In this document: in pieces, positions 23,788-32,499 of the stretch
Layout: each line of letters starts with the position of its first letter
How positions within the stretch are numbered: the stretch's first letter is position 1
Origin: a virus
IMG/VR virus record: IMGVR_UViG_3300042893_000684
Location: 1-64,000 of that record
Length of the DNA: 64,000 nucleotides
Reading direction: 5' to 3' (one strand)
Position numbers and translations under genes: made by a program
The notes under the pieces: generated by a model
Told to the model about the DNA's origin: nothing
Seen by the model: the letters and a program-made list of their open reading frames with translations, nothing else
The model's database searches: none

Positions 23788-24194
23788 TGGACGAATTTAA
23801 AAAATATGCAAGATTTAGCCCTCAATATGATATTCAAGTTGAGACTAGAACATGGCATGAGTTTCCAACTGATAACACAGAAGATGGTTCAGAGTGGTTT
23901 GAGGTAGATGAGACATTTACTGGAGAAAGACATTTAGTTTATAATAACGGATCGCCTAGATTAATGACAGACGAAGAGCATGCCGATTGGCAGGCGGGAA
24001 TTAATTTAAGCGGAGCACTGCAAGTTGCTAGAACCAAAAGAGGCAACCTATTAAAATTATCAGACTGGGTGGAAACATCTAATTTGTCTGATGAGAAGAA
24101 AGAAGAGTGGAGAGTCTATAGACAAGCCCTCAGAGATCTTCCAGAAACCGTAACAGACTATAATATTGTGTATCCTACGGAGCCCACTTTATAA
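23787..24194 (+). CDS. Tail-fibre assembly chaperone-like protein, 135 aa
   Basis: The C-terminal half (RGNLLKLSDWVE, EEWRVYRQALRDLPE) matches the pattern of phage tail assembly chaperones: a Leu-x-x-Ser/Thr-Asp-Trp, then Tyr-Arg-x-x-Leu-Arg-Asp. Such proteins help fold or attach the adhesin encoded just upstream. The start overlaps the previous stop by one base. A paralogue (AWVKYREKL) is encoded at 27841. Confidence 0.75.
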   Translation: MDEFKKYARFSPQYDIQVETRTWHEFPTDNTEDGSEWFEVDETFTGERHLVYNNGSPRLMTDEEHADWQAGINLSGALQVARTKRGNLLKLSDWVETSNLSDEKKEEWRVYRQALRDLPETVTDYNIVYPTEPTL

Positions 24195-24205
24195 TGTCAT
24201 TATGC

Positions 24206-24211
24206 TATACT
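24206..24211 (+). promoter_or_regulatory. Extended -10 TGCTATACT
   Basis: TATACT at 24206-24211 preceded by TGC, in the gap after the chaperone gene. A short leader with AGAGGTGAT leads to the ATG at 24232. Confidence 0.55.
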
Positions 24212-24231
24212 ATACAAAGAGGTGATCAATA

Positions 24232-24564
24232 ATGCCAGATTATGCAAGTTTAACGGCTCAAGTAGATCTATTTAAGACTAAGGTAGCAGCCCTTAGTGGA
24301 TCAAACCTGGGCGCACAAGAATTGGTTTATTTAGCAAAAGCTATTGAATCAATGGGAAATCTTTTGGGAGTCAACGACGTATTGGCAGCTACAAATACAA
24401 AACTTAATGACATCTCTAATGCTGTAACTGGTGCTGTAACAACAGTGTCAGCTGCAGGAAGTACACAGGTAGCCGCAGTGGCTGCAGCAGGAGCAACACA
24501 GGTAGCGGCTGTTGCAAATGAATTAAATAACTTTACAATATATCAGAATATGGGAGTAATATAA
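24232..24564 (+). CDS. Fibre protein, MPDY family (short form), 110 aa
   Basis: MPDYASLTAQVDLFKTKVAA and NLLGVNDVL repeat the N-terminal domain of the 222-aa protein at 22184. The C-terminal part is Ala/Thr/Val-rich and helical (AAAGATQVAAVA). It lacks the coiled-coil tip of its paralogue, so it may be a shorter adaptor. It has its own promoter and ribosome site and begins the second adhesin cassette. Confidence 0.65.
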   Translation: MPDYASLTAQVDLFKTKVAALSGSNLGAQELVYLAKAIESMGNLLGVNDVLAATNTKLNDISNAVTGAVTTVSAAGSTQVAAVAAAGATQVAAVANELNNFTIYQNMGVI

Positions 24565-24565
24565 A

Positions 24566-24886
24566 ATGCCAACAACAGTTAGCTTACCAGCACGTTTTTA
24601 TGCAGGAACACTTACAAATGCCGAAGTAGGAGTTTGGACAGTTCCAGCAGCAGAAACAGATGTAATTACATCAATTACAGTACAAAACATCACACTTGCT
24701 GCTCAAACATTTGATGTTAAGATGGCAGGAACATTCTTGGCTTACCAGCTAAGTCTTCCACCACAGACATTTATGACTTTGGACATTAAGCAAGTTCTTA
24801 ATACAGCTGAAAGTATTCTAGTTAAAGCTTCAAATAACAACGCAGTGACGATGTTTATTTCAGGCGTAAAAATAACATCATCATAA
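24566..24886 (+). CDS. Small beta-rich virion protein, 106 aa
   Basis: An all-beta protein (WTVPAAETDVITSITVQNIT, LPPQTFMTLDIKQVL). Its strand order matches the N-terminal domain of the 797-aa collagen fibre at 29016 ([21 protein letters not shown]), so this domain is used both alone and fused. It probably joins fibres to the tail. It starts 1 nt after the previous stop. Confidence 0.65.
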   Translation: MPTTVSLPARFYAGTLTNAEVGVWTVPAAETDVITSITVQNITLAAQTFDVKMAGTFLAYQLSLPPQTFMTLDIKQVLNTAESILVKASNNNAVTMFISGVKITSS

Positions 24887-24903
24887 TTTAAAGGAGTAAT
24901 AAA

Positions 24904-25899
24904 ATGTCACAAGTTTCCAACACCACGTCATCAATTTATTTACCAGGCCTAACCACAACAATTAATGCTGCTGTAACACAGGGTCTACAGACTGGTATTA
25001 CCGCTCAAGCAATTGCTGCAGGTGGAGTAAGCTCAATGTACATGCCTCTTGAAACAAGAATTTATTCTTCTTCAAACTGGACACGTCCAGCAAACACAGG
25101 ACCAGTTATTAAACTTGTTCTTGTCGGTGGTGGAGGTTCAGGTGGATCTGGGCACTCTTGGTCACACAATGGATCTGGTGGAGGCGGAGCAGGACAACTT
25201 ATTGAAAGATGGTTAGACATTTCTTCAGTTCCAGTCGGAGGAACTATTCCAATTACTATTGGAAACGGTGGTCCAGCAGTTTCTGGAAACTCAAACGGAA
25301 ACAATGGAGCAAACTCTTCATTTGGTGTAAATGGAAATGCGTACTACTGTATTGCATACGGCGGAGGCGGCGGAGGCTATCCTTACGGTTCTGGTAACAA
25401 TGGAAACTCTGGAAGCATGGGCCAAGGAATGGGCAATCAAAATGGCGGAGGCTCAGGCGGAGGCGGCGGAGCAGGCGGAAACTGGCAATATGGCGCAGCA
25501 GGCGGAGGCGGCGGATCATCATCTGCAGGACAAAATGGCAAGAATACAACACAGACAAACGGAACTGGTAGTTCTGGATATGCTGGAGGATTTGGTTTTG
25601 GACCAGGAGCATCTGGAGGTGGAGTAGGATCAAACCACAGCTGGACATCATGGATTGGCGTTGGCGGAAAAGGTGGCGATGGACAATATGGAATTGCAGG
25701 CGGAGGCGGCGGAGGCGGCGGAGCAGGCGGAGGCGGATCCTGTGGAGGCGGAGCTGGAGGCTCACAAACAGTAGACAACTCTGGTGGTCAAGGTAGAGAC
25801 GGAACTGGCTCAGGAGGCGGCGGAAATAACCATCAATCAGGAGTTGGCGCTAAAGGAGGTGCTGGCGTAGCTATTATTACATACTACGTTAAGGCATAA
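24904..25899 (+). CDS. Glycine-rich adhesin (copy 1), 331 aa
   Basis: After an N-terminal helical unit (IYLPGLTTTINAAVTQGL) and a beta strand unit (NWTRPANTGPVIKLVLVG), the last 240 residues are mostly glycine runs broken by aromatic and polar residues (GGGGSGGS, GGGGAGG, GGSG). Such glycine-rich domains form packed polyglycine-II helices in phage receptor-binding tips such as the T-even gp38 adhesins. Copy 2 is at 26425. Two chaperone-like genes follow. DNA repeats of GGCGGA make this a recombination-prone part. Confidence 0.8.
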   Translation: MSQVSNTTSSIYLPGLTTTINAAVTQGLQTGITAQAIAAGGVSSMYMPLETRIYSSSNWTRPANTGPVIKLVLVGGGGSGGSGHSWSHNGSGGGGAGQLIERWLDISSVPVGGTIPITIGNGGPAVSGNSNGNNGANSSFGVNGNAYYCIAYGGGGGGYPYGSGNNGNSGSMGQGMGNQNGGGSGGGGGAGGNWQYGAAGGGGGSSSAGQNGKNTTQTNGTGSSGYAGGFGFGPGASGGGVGSNHSWTSWIGVGGKGGDGQYGIAGGGGGGGGAGGGGSCGGGAGGSQTVDNSGGQGRDGTGSGGGGNNHQSGVGAKGGAGVAIITYYVKA

Positions 25900-25901
25900 C
25901 T

Positions 25902-26180
25902 ATGAGAGACTATATATTTATTAATGAAGATGGAACAGTACATAACATATTGAACCTAGAAGGACCTGAAGCAATTGAAGCAAATGAAGACCTAAAAGAT
26001 CTTTTACACTTTGATTACACAGACTGGGCTTACGACGATAAGCCAGCACCAGGCTGGACATACAATAAAGATACAGAGGTCTGGACTAAGCCAGTACCAC
26101 CTATTTCAAATGTTGTTGTAGAGCACCTTGTTCCTCTTACAGAACCAGTAGCAGATACACTAGCGGGAGGTCAAGAATAA
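25902..26180 (+). CDS. Fibre-partner protein, chaperone-like (92 aa)
   Basis: A short acidic protein with FINEDGTVHNILNLEG, then DYTDWAYDDKPAPGWTYNK. It shares the 'N.V.N...-D-TD..-P.PG' pattern with the next gene (81 aa), indicating two related small proteins. Such proteins commonly sit next to tail-fibre genes and are thought to help assembly. It follows the adhesin stop by 2 nt. Confidence 0.6.
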   Translation: MRDYIFINEDGTVHNILNLEGPEAIEANEDLKDLLHFDYTDWAYDDKPAPGWTYNKDTEVWTKPVPPISNVVVEHLVPLTEPVADTLAGGQE

Positions 26181-26425
26181 TGTCAAGAGTATGGGCACTA
26201 TTAGTAGATAACGTTATAGGAAATGTAATTCTTGCAGAAGAAGATTTTATTGAATCTCATCCAGATTTTTCAGGATTAGATCGGATTGACATTACAGACT
26301 ATAACCCACAACCAGGAATTATGTGGGTATTAGAAGACAATAAGTTTAAGGCACCAGAATCAGTAAGACCAAAACCAGAGCATGAAGTAGAACATAGCGC
26401 TCACGAAATTGAGGTAATATCATAA
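26180..26425 (+). CDS. Fibre-partner protein, chaperone-like (81 aa)
   Basis: VWALLVDNVIGNVILAEE, then RIDITDYNPQPGIMWVLE: the pattern of short phage proteins encoded beside fibres. The start overlaps the previous stop (TAATG), and its stop overlaps the second glycine-rich adhesin. The tail is acidic and His/Glu-rich. Probably acts with either neighbouring adhesin. Confidence 0.6.
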   Translation: MSRVWALLVDNVIGNVILAEEDFIESHPDFSGLDRIDITDYNPQPGIMWVLEDNKFKAPESVRPKPEHEVEHSAHEIEVIS

Positions 26426-27360
26426 TGGCAACATATGGAACAATTAATCAGATATACGTACCAGGACTTGATGCTCAAATTTTAGCTTCAACAACAGCTC
26501 TTTCAACATCTATTGCAATTCCGTTAATTGCAGCAAATCTTTCAGGTTTTTATAACGCATATGAAGTTACAATTTTAAGTGGTGGAACATGGGTACGGCC
26601 CGCAAATAGCGCACCAAATATTGAAGTAACATTAGTAGGAGGCGGCGGAGGCGGCGGATGTTCAAATGGTTCAACAAACCACGGTGGAGGGGGAGCAGGG
26701 CAACTTCTAAAAAGAATGCTTGATGTTTCTTCAATTCCTACAGGAACTGGAATCTCAGTTGGTATTGCAAATGGTGGAACATGTAATGCACAAGGTGGAA
26801 ACTCAACATTTGGAACTTCGGGACAACCATTCTATATGGTTGCATACGGCGGAGGCTCAACTCAAGGTGATGGACAATCTGGCAACTGCGGTCCAGGAGC
26901 AAATAACATTACAGGAATTGGCTCAGGCGGAGGCGGACAAGGCAACTGGCAGAACTCATGGGGAGGCGGCGGAGGCGGCGGAGGCGCAGGCGGAGCAGGA
27001 GAATACCCACATGTTGAAAAGCCTAACTCAGGAGGATATTCTGGATATTTTGGCGGATCAAGAAACTCTTCAGAAGGATCTTCAGGTGGAGGACCAGGAT
27101 GGGCAAACTCAAACGATTCTGATAGACGTTCAGCAGGTGGACGTGGAGGCCCAGGCCTTTACGGACTTGCAGGCGGCGGAGGCGGTTCTGCTAGAGGTAC
27201 TGGAGGCGGAGGATCTGCTGGCGGAGGAAATGGTTACGGAGATTATATAGGAACACAAAGAGCTGACGCAATGCCAAACTCTGGTTCAGGCGGCGGAGGC
27301 GGCGGAGGAAACACAGGCGGTTCAGGAATCTGTAAAATTACCTATTGGGTAAAAGCTTAA
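26425..27360 (+). CDS. Glycine-rich adhesin (copy 2), 311 aa
   Basis: The N-terminal parts (QIYVPGLDAQILASTTAL and GTWVRPANSAPNIEVTLVG) align with copy 1 at 24904. The glycine-rich C-terminal domain has different spacer residues (for example NSWGGGGGGGG, SEGSSGGGPGW, and RGTGGGGSAGG). Conserved base and diverged tip fit adhesins with different receptor specificity. Runs are coded by GGCGGA repeats. Confidence 0.8.
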   Translation: MATYGTINQIYVPGLDAQILASTTALSTSIAIPLIAANLSGFYNAYEVTILSGGTWVRPANSAPNIEVTLVGGGGGGGCSNGSTNHGGGGAGQLLKRMLDVSSIPTGTGISVGIANGGTCNAQGGNSTFGTSGQPFYMVAYGGGSTQGDGQSGNCGPGANNITGIGSGGGGQGNWQNSWGGGGGGGGAGGAGEYPHVEKPNSGGYSGYFGGSRNSSEGSSGGGPGWANSNDSDRRSAGGRGGPGLYGLAGGGGGSARGTGGGGSAGGGNGYGDYIGTQRADAMPNSGSGGGGGGGNTGGSGICKITYWVKA

Positions 27361-27384
27361 TTAAAGAAATAAAAGGAGAATAAA

Positions 27385-27822
27385 ATGCCAGTATCAATGA
27401 GCCCACAAGCTGTTACACCATCTTTGTGGACATACACATACCTTCAGGCCCCAATCAATGGCCAAGGTTTTACATACTTTAATATTCCAGTCGAGTTTCA
27501 AGACAAAGGAACAGTGAACGCTGGAGGAACAGTAGCATGTAACCTATCAGAAGCTGGCGTATTCAAAGTAATAGCAAACGGAAACTTAACAGTTTCATTT
27601 AATAACTATCCAACAACAGCAAAAGGTGCCTTCTGGCAACTAGAGATTAAAGCTGGCGGATCATACACAATTACATGGCCAGGAAATATTAAGTGGGACG
27701 GTGGCGGAGCAGCAAACATTGCACCACTACTATCAACAAATACAACACTATTGAATTTCTACACTAGAGACGGTGGAACAACTGTTTTTGGTGGTTATGC
27801 ATTTGCTGACCTATTCGTTTAA
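27385..27822 (+). CDS. Beta-rich fibre tip protein, 145 aa
   Basis: A mostly beta protein (IPVEFQDKGTVNAGG, SYTITWPGNIKWDGG, TLLNFYTRDGGTTVFGG). Its terminal strands are like those that close trimeric fibres. A strong GGAG site lies upstream. It is followed by another chaperone-like gene and so forms the third adhesin/chaperone pair. Family not recognised. Confidence 0.6.
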   Translation: MPVSMSPQAVTPSLWTYTYLQAPINGQGFTYFNIPVEFQDKGTVNAGGTVACNLSEAGVFKVIANGNLTVSFNNYPTTAKGAFWQLEIKAGGSYTITWPGNIKWDGGGAANIAPLLSTNTTLLNFYTRDGGTTVFGGYAFADLFV

Positions 27823-27840
27823 AAAATAAAAGGGGATTAC

Positions 27841-28284
27841 ATGTACGCAGTAGTTGAGAACAATCAAATTAAGAGTATTGGTGATATAACCATACTTTTC
27901 CCAAACACATCGTTTCCTTCAACTGAAGAGTACGGTGATTTCCTAACAGATAATAACTTGTACCCAGTAACTACTAGCCTAGAATACAATTCAAATACAG
28001 AGAAACTAGTTCCATGCGAACCATATCTACAGTCTGGCAAAGTTTACAATGTAAGAGTAGAGTCAATTTCTGCAGAAGATCAAAAAGATATATTGTTAGC
28101 TCATATTGATTTTGAACTAATTTCTACAGAAGGACTTGAAACAAAGTCAGACTTATCTGCAAAAGACAAGCAAGCATGGGTAAAGTATAGAGAAAAACTT
28201 AACTTGCTAAAAGAAAATTCAAATATATCAGAAATTACATGGCCTGAAAAGCCTGTAGTATATGGTGGGACAGAGGAAAACTAA
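27841..28284 (+). CDS. Tail-fibre assembly chaperone-like protein, 147 aa
   Basis: It opens MYAVVENNQIKSIGDI, and its C-terminal half (SAKDKQAWVKYREKLNLL, ending in a WPEKP motif) parallels the chaperone at 23787 (EKKEEWRVYRQALRDLP). Likely a chaperone for the adjacent fibre tip. The GGGG ribosome site lies 6 nt before the ATG. Confidence 0.65.
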   Translation: MYAVVENNQIKSIGDITILFPNTSFPSTEEYGDFLTDNNLYPVTTSLEYNSNTEKLVPCEPYLQSGKVYNVRVESISAEDQKDILLAHIDFELISTEGLETKSDLSAKDKQAWVKYREKLNLLKENSNISEITWPEKPVVYGGTEEN

Positions 28285-29001
28285 TTGCTACCTAATCAGC
28301 GTTCAAACTTTCGTAGAGCTAGATTTACAACATTAGGCTTAAGACTTCATTTAGATGCCTCACTTCCAGCTACAGTAATTAGAGATGGCTCTAACTTTGT
28401 TTCAGCATGGAACGACAAGTCAGGCGCAAGTCGACATATGGTTCAGGCAACCCAAGCAAATAAGCCACTATTTCAAGCAACAGGTTTAGGTGGACTAGGT
28501 GCACTTCAGTTTGATGGTACAGATGATTTCATGACATTCTCAGATCAAACCTTAGCGTATATTGCAGGAAGATCTTTTACAATTTTTTATGTTGCTTCAA
28601 AGCCAGCAAACAATAATACATACATCATTGGCGGAACAGCTACAGGAACAAGAACAAATCTCTTTGCTGGAAACCTAACTGCAAATACTCACAGAGTTGG
28701 TTTTTACAATGATGAGCAAGGCTCTATTGTAACAGCAGCAGCAGCGGGAACAACAGAAATTTACACAATTGTTTATGATTCATCAAATAACCAAAGAACC
28801 GTTAGAAGAAATAGAGTTGAGGTTTCTCGTGCAGTATCTGGAGGATCCCTATCTTCAATGACAGGGCAGTCATTGGGAAGATATATTTCATCTTATGGAA
28901 ACTTTAAAATTGGAGAATTTTTAATTTACGATAGAGCTTTGCAGTTTGCAGAACAAGAAACTGTTGAAAAAGATCTAATATCTAAGTGGTCTATAGTCTA
29001 A
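28285..29001 (+). CDS. LamG/concanavalin-like lectin-type virion protein, 238 aa
   Basis: TTG start directly after the previous stop (TAATTG). The sequence follows the lectin-like fold: LHLDASLPATVI, WNDKSGAS, LQFDGTDDFM, SFTIFYVASKP, IYTIVYDSSNN and KIGEFLIYDRAL. These domains bind sugars on virion surfaces or cells. A basic N-terminus (RSNFRRARF) may attach it. It may bind host wall polysaccharide. Confidence 0.75.
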   Translation: MLPNQRSNFRRARFTTLGLRLHLDASLPATVIRDGSNFVSAWNDKSGASRHMVQATQANKPLFQATGLGGLGALQFDGTDDFMTFSDQTLAYIAGRSFTIFYVASKPANNNTYIIGGTATGTRTNLFAGNLTANTHRVGFYNDEQGSIVTAAAAGTTEIYTIVYDSSNNQRTVRRNRVEVSRAVSGGSLSSMTGQSLGRYISSYGNFKIGEFLIYDRALQFAEQETVEKDLISKWSIV

Positions 29002-29015
29002 GGGGGATTTAAAGT

Positions 29016-31409
29016 ATGTCATACGCTCCTATTAGATTTGCAGGACCTTCATTAATTCCAGCATCTCCAGCTAAAATATATACAGCTGTATCAACTATAA
29101 TTATCAAAGAGTTTACTGTAACAAACTTCAGCGGATCAACCTTGCCATTTAGCATTTTCTTGTTAGGAGAAAATGGTGATCAGGTTATCAACCTTTACAA
29201 CATTAACAGGTCAAGCTTAGACCCATACACTCTTTACGGAAATGTAAACGTCCCAAACAATACAACATTAAAGCTTGAGCACTCATTAATTTTAAATGCT
29301 GGAGAATCAATTGCAGCAGTTACTACAACACCAAACTGCTACTCATTAACTATATCTGGCGTAGATCTTTCTGGCACACTTTCAGGAGGAGGCTCAGGCG
29401 GCGGTACAACTGGTGCTTCTGGTGCAGGATATTCTGACGTAGTTTCTATAACAACAAACGCAGTTACTACTGGAGCAAAAGTATTTTTTGTAAATAATAG
29501 TGGCGCATATACAGCAGGTCAACGTGTTCGTGTAATTAATCCACTTGCTCTAACTACATATGTAGAAGGAACTATTACTCAGGTTGTAAAAAATGTAAGC
29601 ATAACAGTATCAGTAGACAGAACAAATGGAACAGGTACATACTCTGATTGGGTTTTTGCAGTAGCTGGACTACCAGGATTAAGTGGTACTTCTGGTTCAA
29701 ATGGTTTACCAGGTCCAACAGGCCCAACAGGAATAACAGGTCCAACAGGTCCAACAGGATCAAGAGGGGCGGATGGAACAAGCATACAGATTCAAGGAGT
29801 TGTTCAGACAGTAGGAGATTTACCACCTATACAATCATCAATTCTAGGGGCTGCCTATATAGTATTTGCAACACAAGAAATTTATATATATAACGGTGTT
29901 GCATGGCAAAATGGAGGATCTTATAGAGGCTTTACAGGAAACACAGGAGCAACAGGTGCAAGAGGCGCAACAGGCGCTACTGGGGCAACAGGAACAGCTG
30001 GAAGATCAATTAATATTAAAGGAACAAAAGCAGATGTTGCTTCACTGCCAACTCTTGCAAGCGGAAGCAACACATCTGGCGATGCTTGGATTGTACTAAC
30101 AGATTTACATTTATATGTTTGGGATGGCTCAGTTTGGATTGATGCAGGACAGTTCCAGGGACCTACAGGTGCAACTGGACCAGCTACTATTTCAGTAGGA
30201 ACAACATCATCAACAGGCCCAACTGGAACCCCATCAGTAACAAATTCAGGAACCAATACAGTTGGAGTTTTTGACTTTGTTTTACAACAAGGCCCAACAG
30301 GAGTAACAGGACCTACAGGCGCAACACCTACAGTTGCAGTTGGAACAGTTACAACCACAGGTCCAACAGGAAATTCTTTAGTTACAAATTCGGGATCATT
30401 AGGTTCTGCAGTACTTGATTTTACTTTAAAGCAGGGTCCAACAGGCGCCACGGGACCAGCAGGACCAACTACAATATCTTTAGGAACGGTAACTTCAACA
30501 GGGCCTACTGGTGTTGTTTCTGTAACAAATTCAGGAACTACAACAGATCTTATTTTAAACTTTACTTTAGCTCAAGGAAATACAGGAGCCACAGGCCCAA
30601 CAGGTGCAACAGGCGCTAACAGCACAGTAGCAGGCCCAACAGGCCCAACAGGGTCCACAGGACCAACAGGTGCAACAGGAATAGCTGGAGCAGACGGAAC
30701 AGGAGTTTCAATTCTTGGGTCTTACTCCACATTTGCACAGTTGCAAGCAGCACAACCATCTGGACAAACAGGAGATGCGTATTTAGTTGCTGGAGAGCTT
30801 TATGTTTGGACAGGCTCAGCTTGGACAAATGTTGGAAGCATTCAAGGCCCAACAGGCCCAACTGGCACAGCAGGCGCAACAGGAGCAACAGGAGTTGGAG
30901 TAACTGGCCCAACAGGTGCAACTGGGGCAAATGGATCAAGCATTCAAGGCCCAACAGGCCCAACAGGCACAACAGGCCCAACAGGTGCCACAGGAGCCAC
31001 AGGCGCAACTGGCGCTGGCATTACTGGAGCCACAGGCCCAACAGGCGCAGACGGACCAGCGGGAGGTCCAACTGGCCCAACAGGTCCAGCTGGGTTAAGT
31101 ATTGTAGATAATTTCCAAGTTACAAATAGCGGATCTGGAGCTTATTCAATTGATGGGCTTGATAATAGAGCACTGACATTAGTAAGAGGTCAAACATATT
31201 TCTTTACAGTCAATGCCTCTGGACATCCTTTTTGGATTAAAACAGCACAGACAACTGGAACTACAAACCAATACAACACTGGAGTTACAAATAACGGAGA
31301 TGATGTAGGTGGAATTACATTTACTGTTGACGCAACAGCACCTAATACGCTATACTATATTTGTCAATTCCATTCTCCTATGACAGGTGTAATCAACGTA
31401 ATTGGCTAA
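29016..31409 (+). CDS. Collagen-like fibre with cupredoxin-like C-terminal domain, 797 aa
   Basis: N-terminal attachment domain (about 1-120, shared with the gene at 24566). It is followed by Gly-x-y segments ([10 protein letters not shown] types, mainly 228-250 and 430-680) separated by three 50-residue units of the form 'I.G....L......Gday.v...lyvw.G..W...G'. The last 100 residues are a cupredoxin-like fold: H737 (SGHPFW), C783 and H786 (YICQFH), and M789, with H-to-C spacing close to plastocyanin. All four type-1 copper ligands are present. Expected to be a trimeric triple-helix fibre with three tip domains. Confidence 0.8.
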   Translation: MSYAPIRFAGPSLIPASPAKIYTAVSTIIIKEFTVTNFSGSTLPFSIFLLGENGDQVINLYNINRSSLDPYTLYGNVNVPNNTTLKLEHSLILNAGESIAAVTTTPNCYSLTISGVDLSGTLSGGGSGGGTTGASGAGYSDVVSITTNAVTTGAKVFFVNNSGAYTAGQRVRVINPLALTTYVEGTITQVVKNVSITVSVDRTNGTGTYSDWVFAVAGLPGLSGTSGSNGLPGPTGPTGITGPTGPTGSRGADGTSIQIQGVVQTVGDLPPIQSSILGAAYIVFATQEIYIYNGVAWQNGGSYRGFTGNTGATGARGATGATGATGTAGRSINIKGTKADVASLPTLASGSNTSGDAWIVLTDLHLYVWDGSVWIDAGQFQGPTGATGPATISVGTTSSTGPTGTPSVTNSGTNTVGVFDFVLQQGPTGVTGPTGATPTVAVGTVTTTGPTGNSLVTNSGSLGSAVLDFTLKQGPTGATGPAGPTTISLGTVTSTGPTGVVSVTNSGTTTDLILNFTLAQGNTGATGPTGATGANSTVAGPTGPTGSTGPTGATGIAGADGTGVSILGSYSTFAQLQAAQPSGQTGDAYLVAGELYVWTGSAWTNVGSIQGPTGPTGTAGATGATGVGVTGPTGATGANGSSIQGPTGPTGTTGPTGATGATGATGAGITGATGPTGADGPAGGPTGPTGPAGLSIVDNFQVTNSGSGAYSIDGLDNRALTLVRGQTYFFTVNASGHPFWIKTAQTTGTTNQYNTGVTNNGDDVGGITFTVDATAPNTLYYICQFHSPMTGVINVIG
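30580..31095 (+). repeat. Gly-x-y coding repeats (in 797-aa fibre)
   Basis: Near-identical 9-18 bp units based on GGC/GGT-CCA-ACA and GGC/GGT-GCA-ACA, broken by one globular unit. The same DNA words recur in the genes at 32500 and 34625, which makes exchange between the three genes likely. Confidence 0.8.
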
Positions 31410-31426
31410 ATAAAAGTCGGAGACTA

Positions 31427-32497
31427 ATGAAAATAGCAGTATATACAATTGCTTTAAATGAAGAGCAGTTCGTTAACCGTTGGTATGAATCTGCAAAAGA
31501 TGCTGACTATTTATTAATTGCAGATACAGGATCTACAGACAAAACGGTAGAGATAGCTAAATCACTTGGTATTAACGTGCATACTATTTCTATAAATCCA
31601 TGGCGATTTGATGATGCTCGTAATGCAGCTCTTGCCCTACTTCCCTCCGATATTGATTATTGTATATCTTTAGATATGGACGAAATACTCTCAGAAGGCT
31701 GGAGAAAAGAATTAGAGTCATTAGAAGGCTCTAATGTAACTAGACCGATACATACACTTGCTACTCATATAGATGAAGCGGGACAATCAGGAACAGAGTT
31801 TGACGCATTAAGAATGCATTCAAGACACGGACATAGATGGAAGTTTCCAATTCATGAATCTGTTTCGTTTTACGGAATAGAAGAAGTAAGAAAAAAGATT
31901 GATGTAAAAATATCTCATTTTCCAGACAATAATAAATCTAGAGGACAGTACCTTGCTCTTTTAGAAATGGCTGCAAAAGAAGATCCCTTAAGTGATAGAT
32001 GTGCACATTATTATGCTCGTGAGTTGTTTTTCTATGCTAGATATAAAGAGTCGGCAGCTGAATTTAAAAGACACCTATCTTTAGAGTCCGCCCATTGGAA
32101 GCCAGAAAGATGTGAATCTCTTAGGTACATTGCTAAATGTGAACCAGATAATAAAGAGTATTGGCTTAGAAAAGCTATTGAGGAATGCCCAGAAAGAAGA
32201 GAGCCTTTTGTAGACCTAGCTCAACATTTTTATGAATTAGGAGATTGGTACAGAGTAAAAGAATATTCACAACTTGCTTTAAATATAAAAGAAAAGTATT
32301 TAGGATATTTTTGTGAGTCAGAAGCATGGGGATGGAAGCCCCATGACCTACTAGCCCTTGCAAACTATAATCTAGGAGACTTTGAAGAGGCTTCAAAGCA
32401 TGGAGAAATAGCTGTTTCTTTGTGTGAAGATCAAAGACTGCATGACAATCTTGCGTTTTATCATGATGCTCAGAATCTTAAAAGTGGTATAATTTAA
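31427..32497 (+). CDS. GT2-family glycosyltransferase with TPR-like C-terminal region, 356 aa
   Basis: I start at 31427, with CGGAG about 6 nt upstream; the frame is open earlier but inside the fibre gene. The N-terminal 100 residues are a GT-A fold: [20 protein letters not shown] (nucleotide-sugar site, 31-40), FDDARNAAL, and the DMD metal motif (83-85). Residues about 180-350 are helical repeats with TPR character. The build fits enzymes that glycosylate proteins such as SunS or fibre modifiers. It lies exactly between two collagen-like fibre genes, so those fibres are the natural candidate substrate. Confidence 0.82.
   Translation: MKIAVYTIALNEEQFVNRWYESAKDADYLLIADTGSTDKTVEIAKSLGINVHTISINPWRFDDARNAALALLPSDIDYCISLDMDEILSEGWRKELESLEGSNVTRPIHTLATHIDEAGQSGTEFDALRMHSRHGHRWKFPIHESVSFYGIEEVRKKIDVKISHFPDNNKSRGQYLALLEMAAKEDPLSDRCAHYYARELFFYARYKESAAEFKRHLSLESAHWKPERCESLRYIAKCEPDNKEYWLRKAIEECPERREPFVDLAQHFYELGDWYRVKEYSQLALNIKEKYLGYFCESEAWGWKPHDLLALANYNLGDFEEASKHGEIAVSLCEDQRLHDNLAFYHDAQNLKSGII
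32488..32493 (+). promoter_or_regulatory. Extended -10 TGGTATAAT inside the glycosyltransferase 3' end
   Basis: TATAAT (32488-32493), preceded by TGG, is made from the last codons (Gly-Ile-Ile) of the glycosyltransferase gene. The fibre ATG at 32500 is exactly 6 nt downstream, so the 619-aa fibre can be made from a separate leaderless mRNA. Confidence 0.7.
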
Positions 32498-32499
32498 AA

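Noticed and set aside
25256-25778. Minus-strand frames rich in Leu/Arg or Pro across the glycine-rich adhesin
   Set aside because: They are reverse readings of GGCGGA glycine repeats; composition is artificial and no start signals are present.
31361-31426. Longer start for the glycosyltransferase
   Set aside because: The extra residues lie inside the fibre gene in another frame. The glycosyltransferase fold begins at [13 protein letters not shown], which has its own ribosome site.
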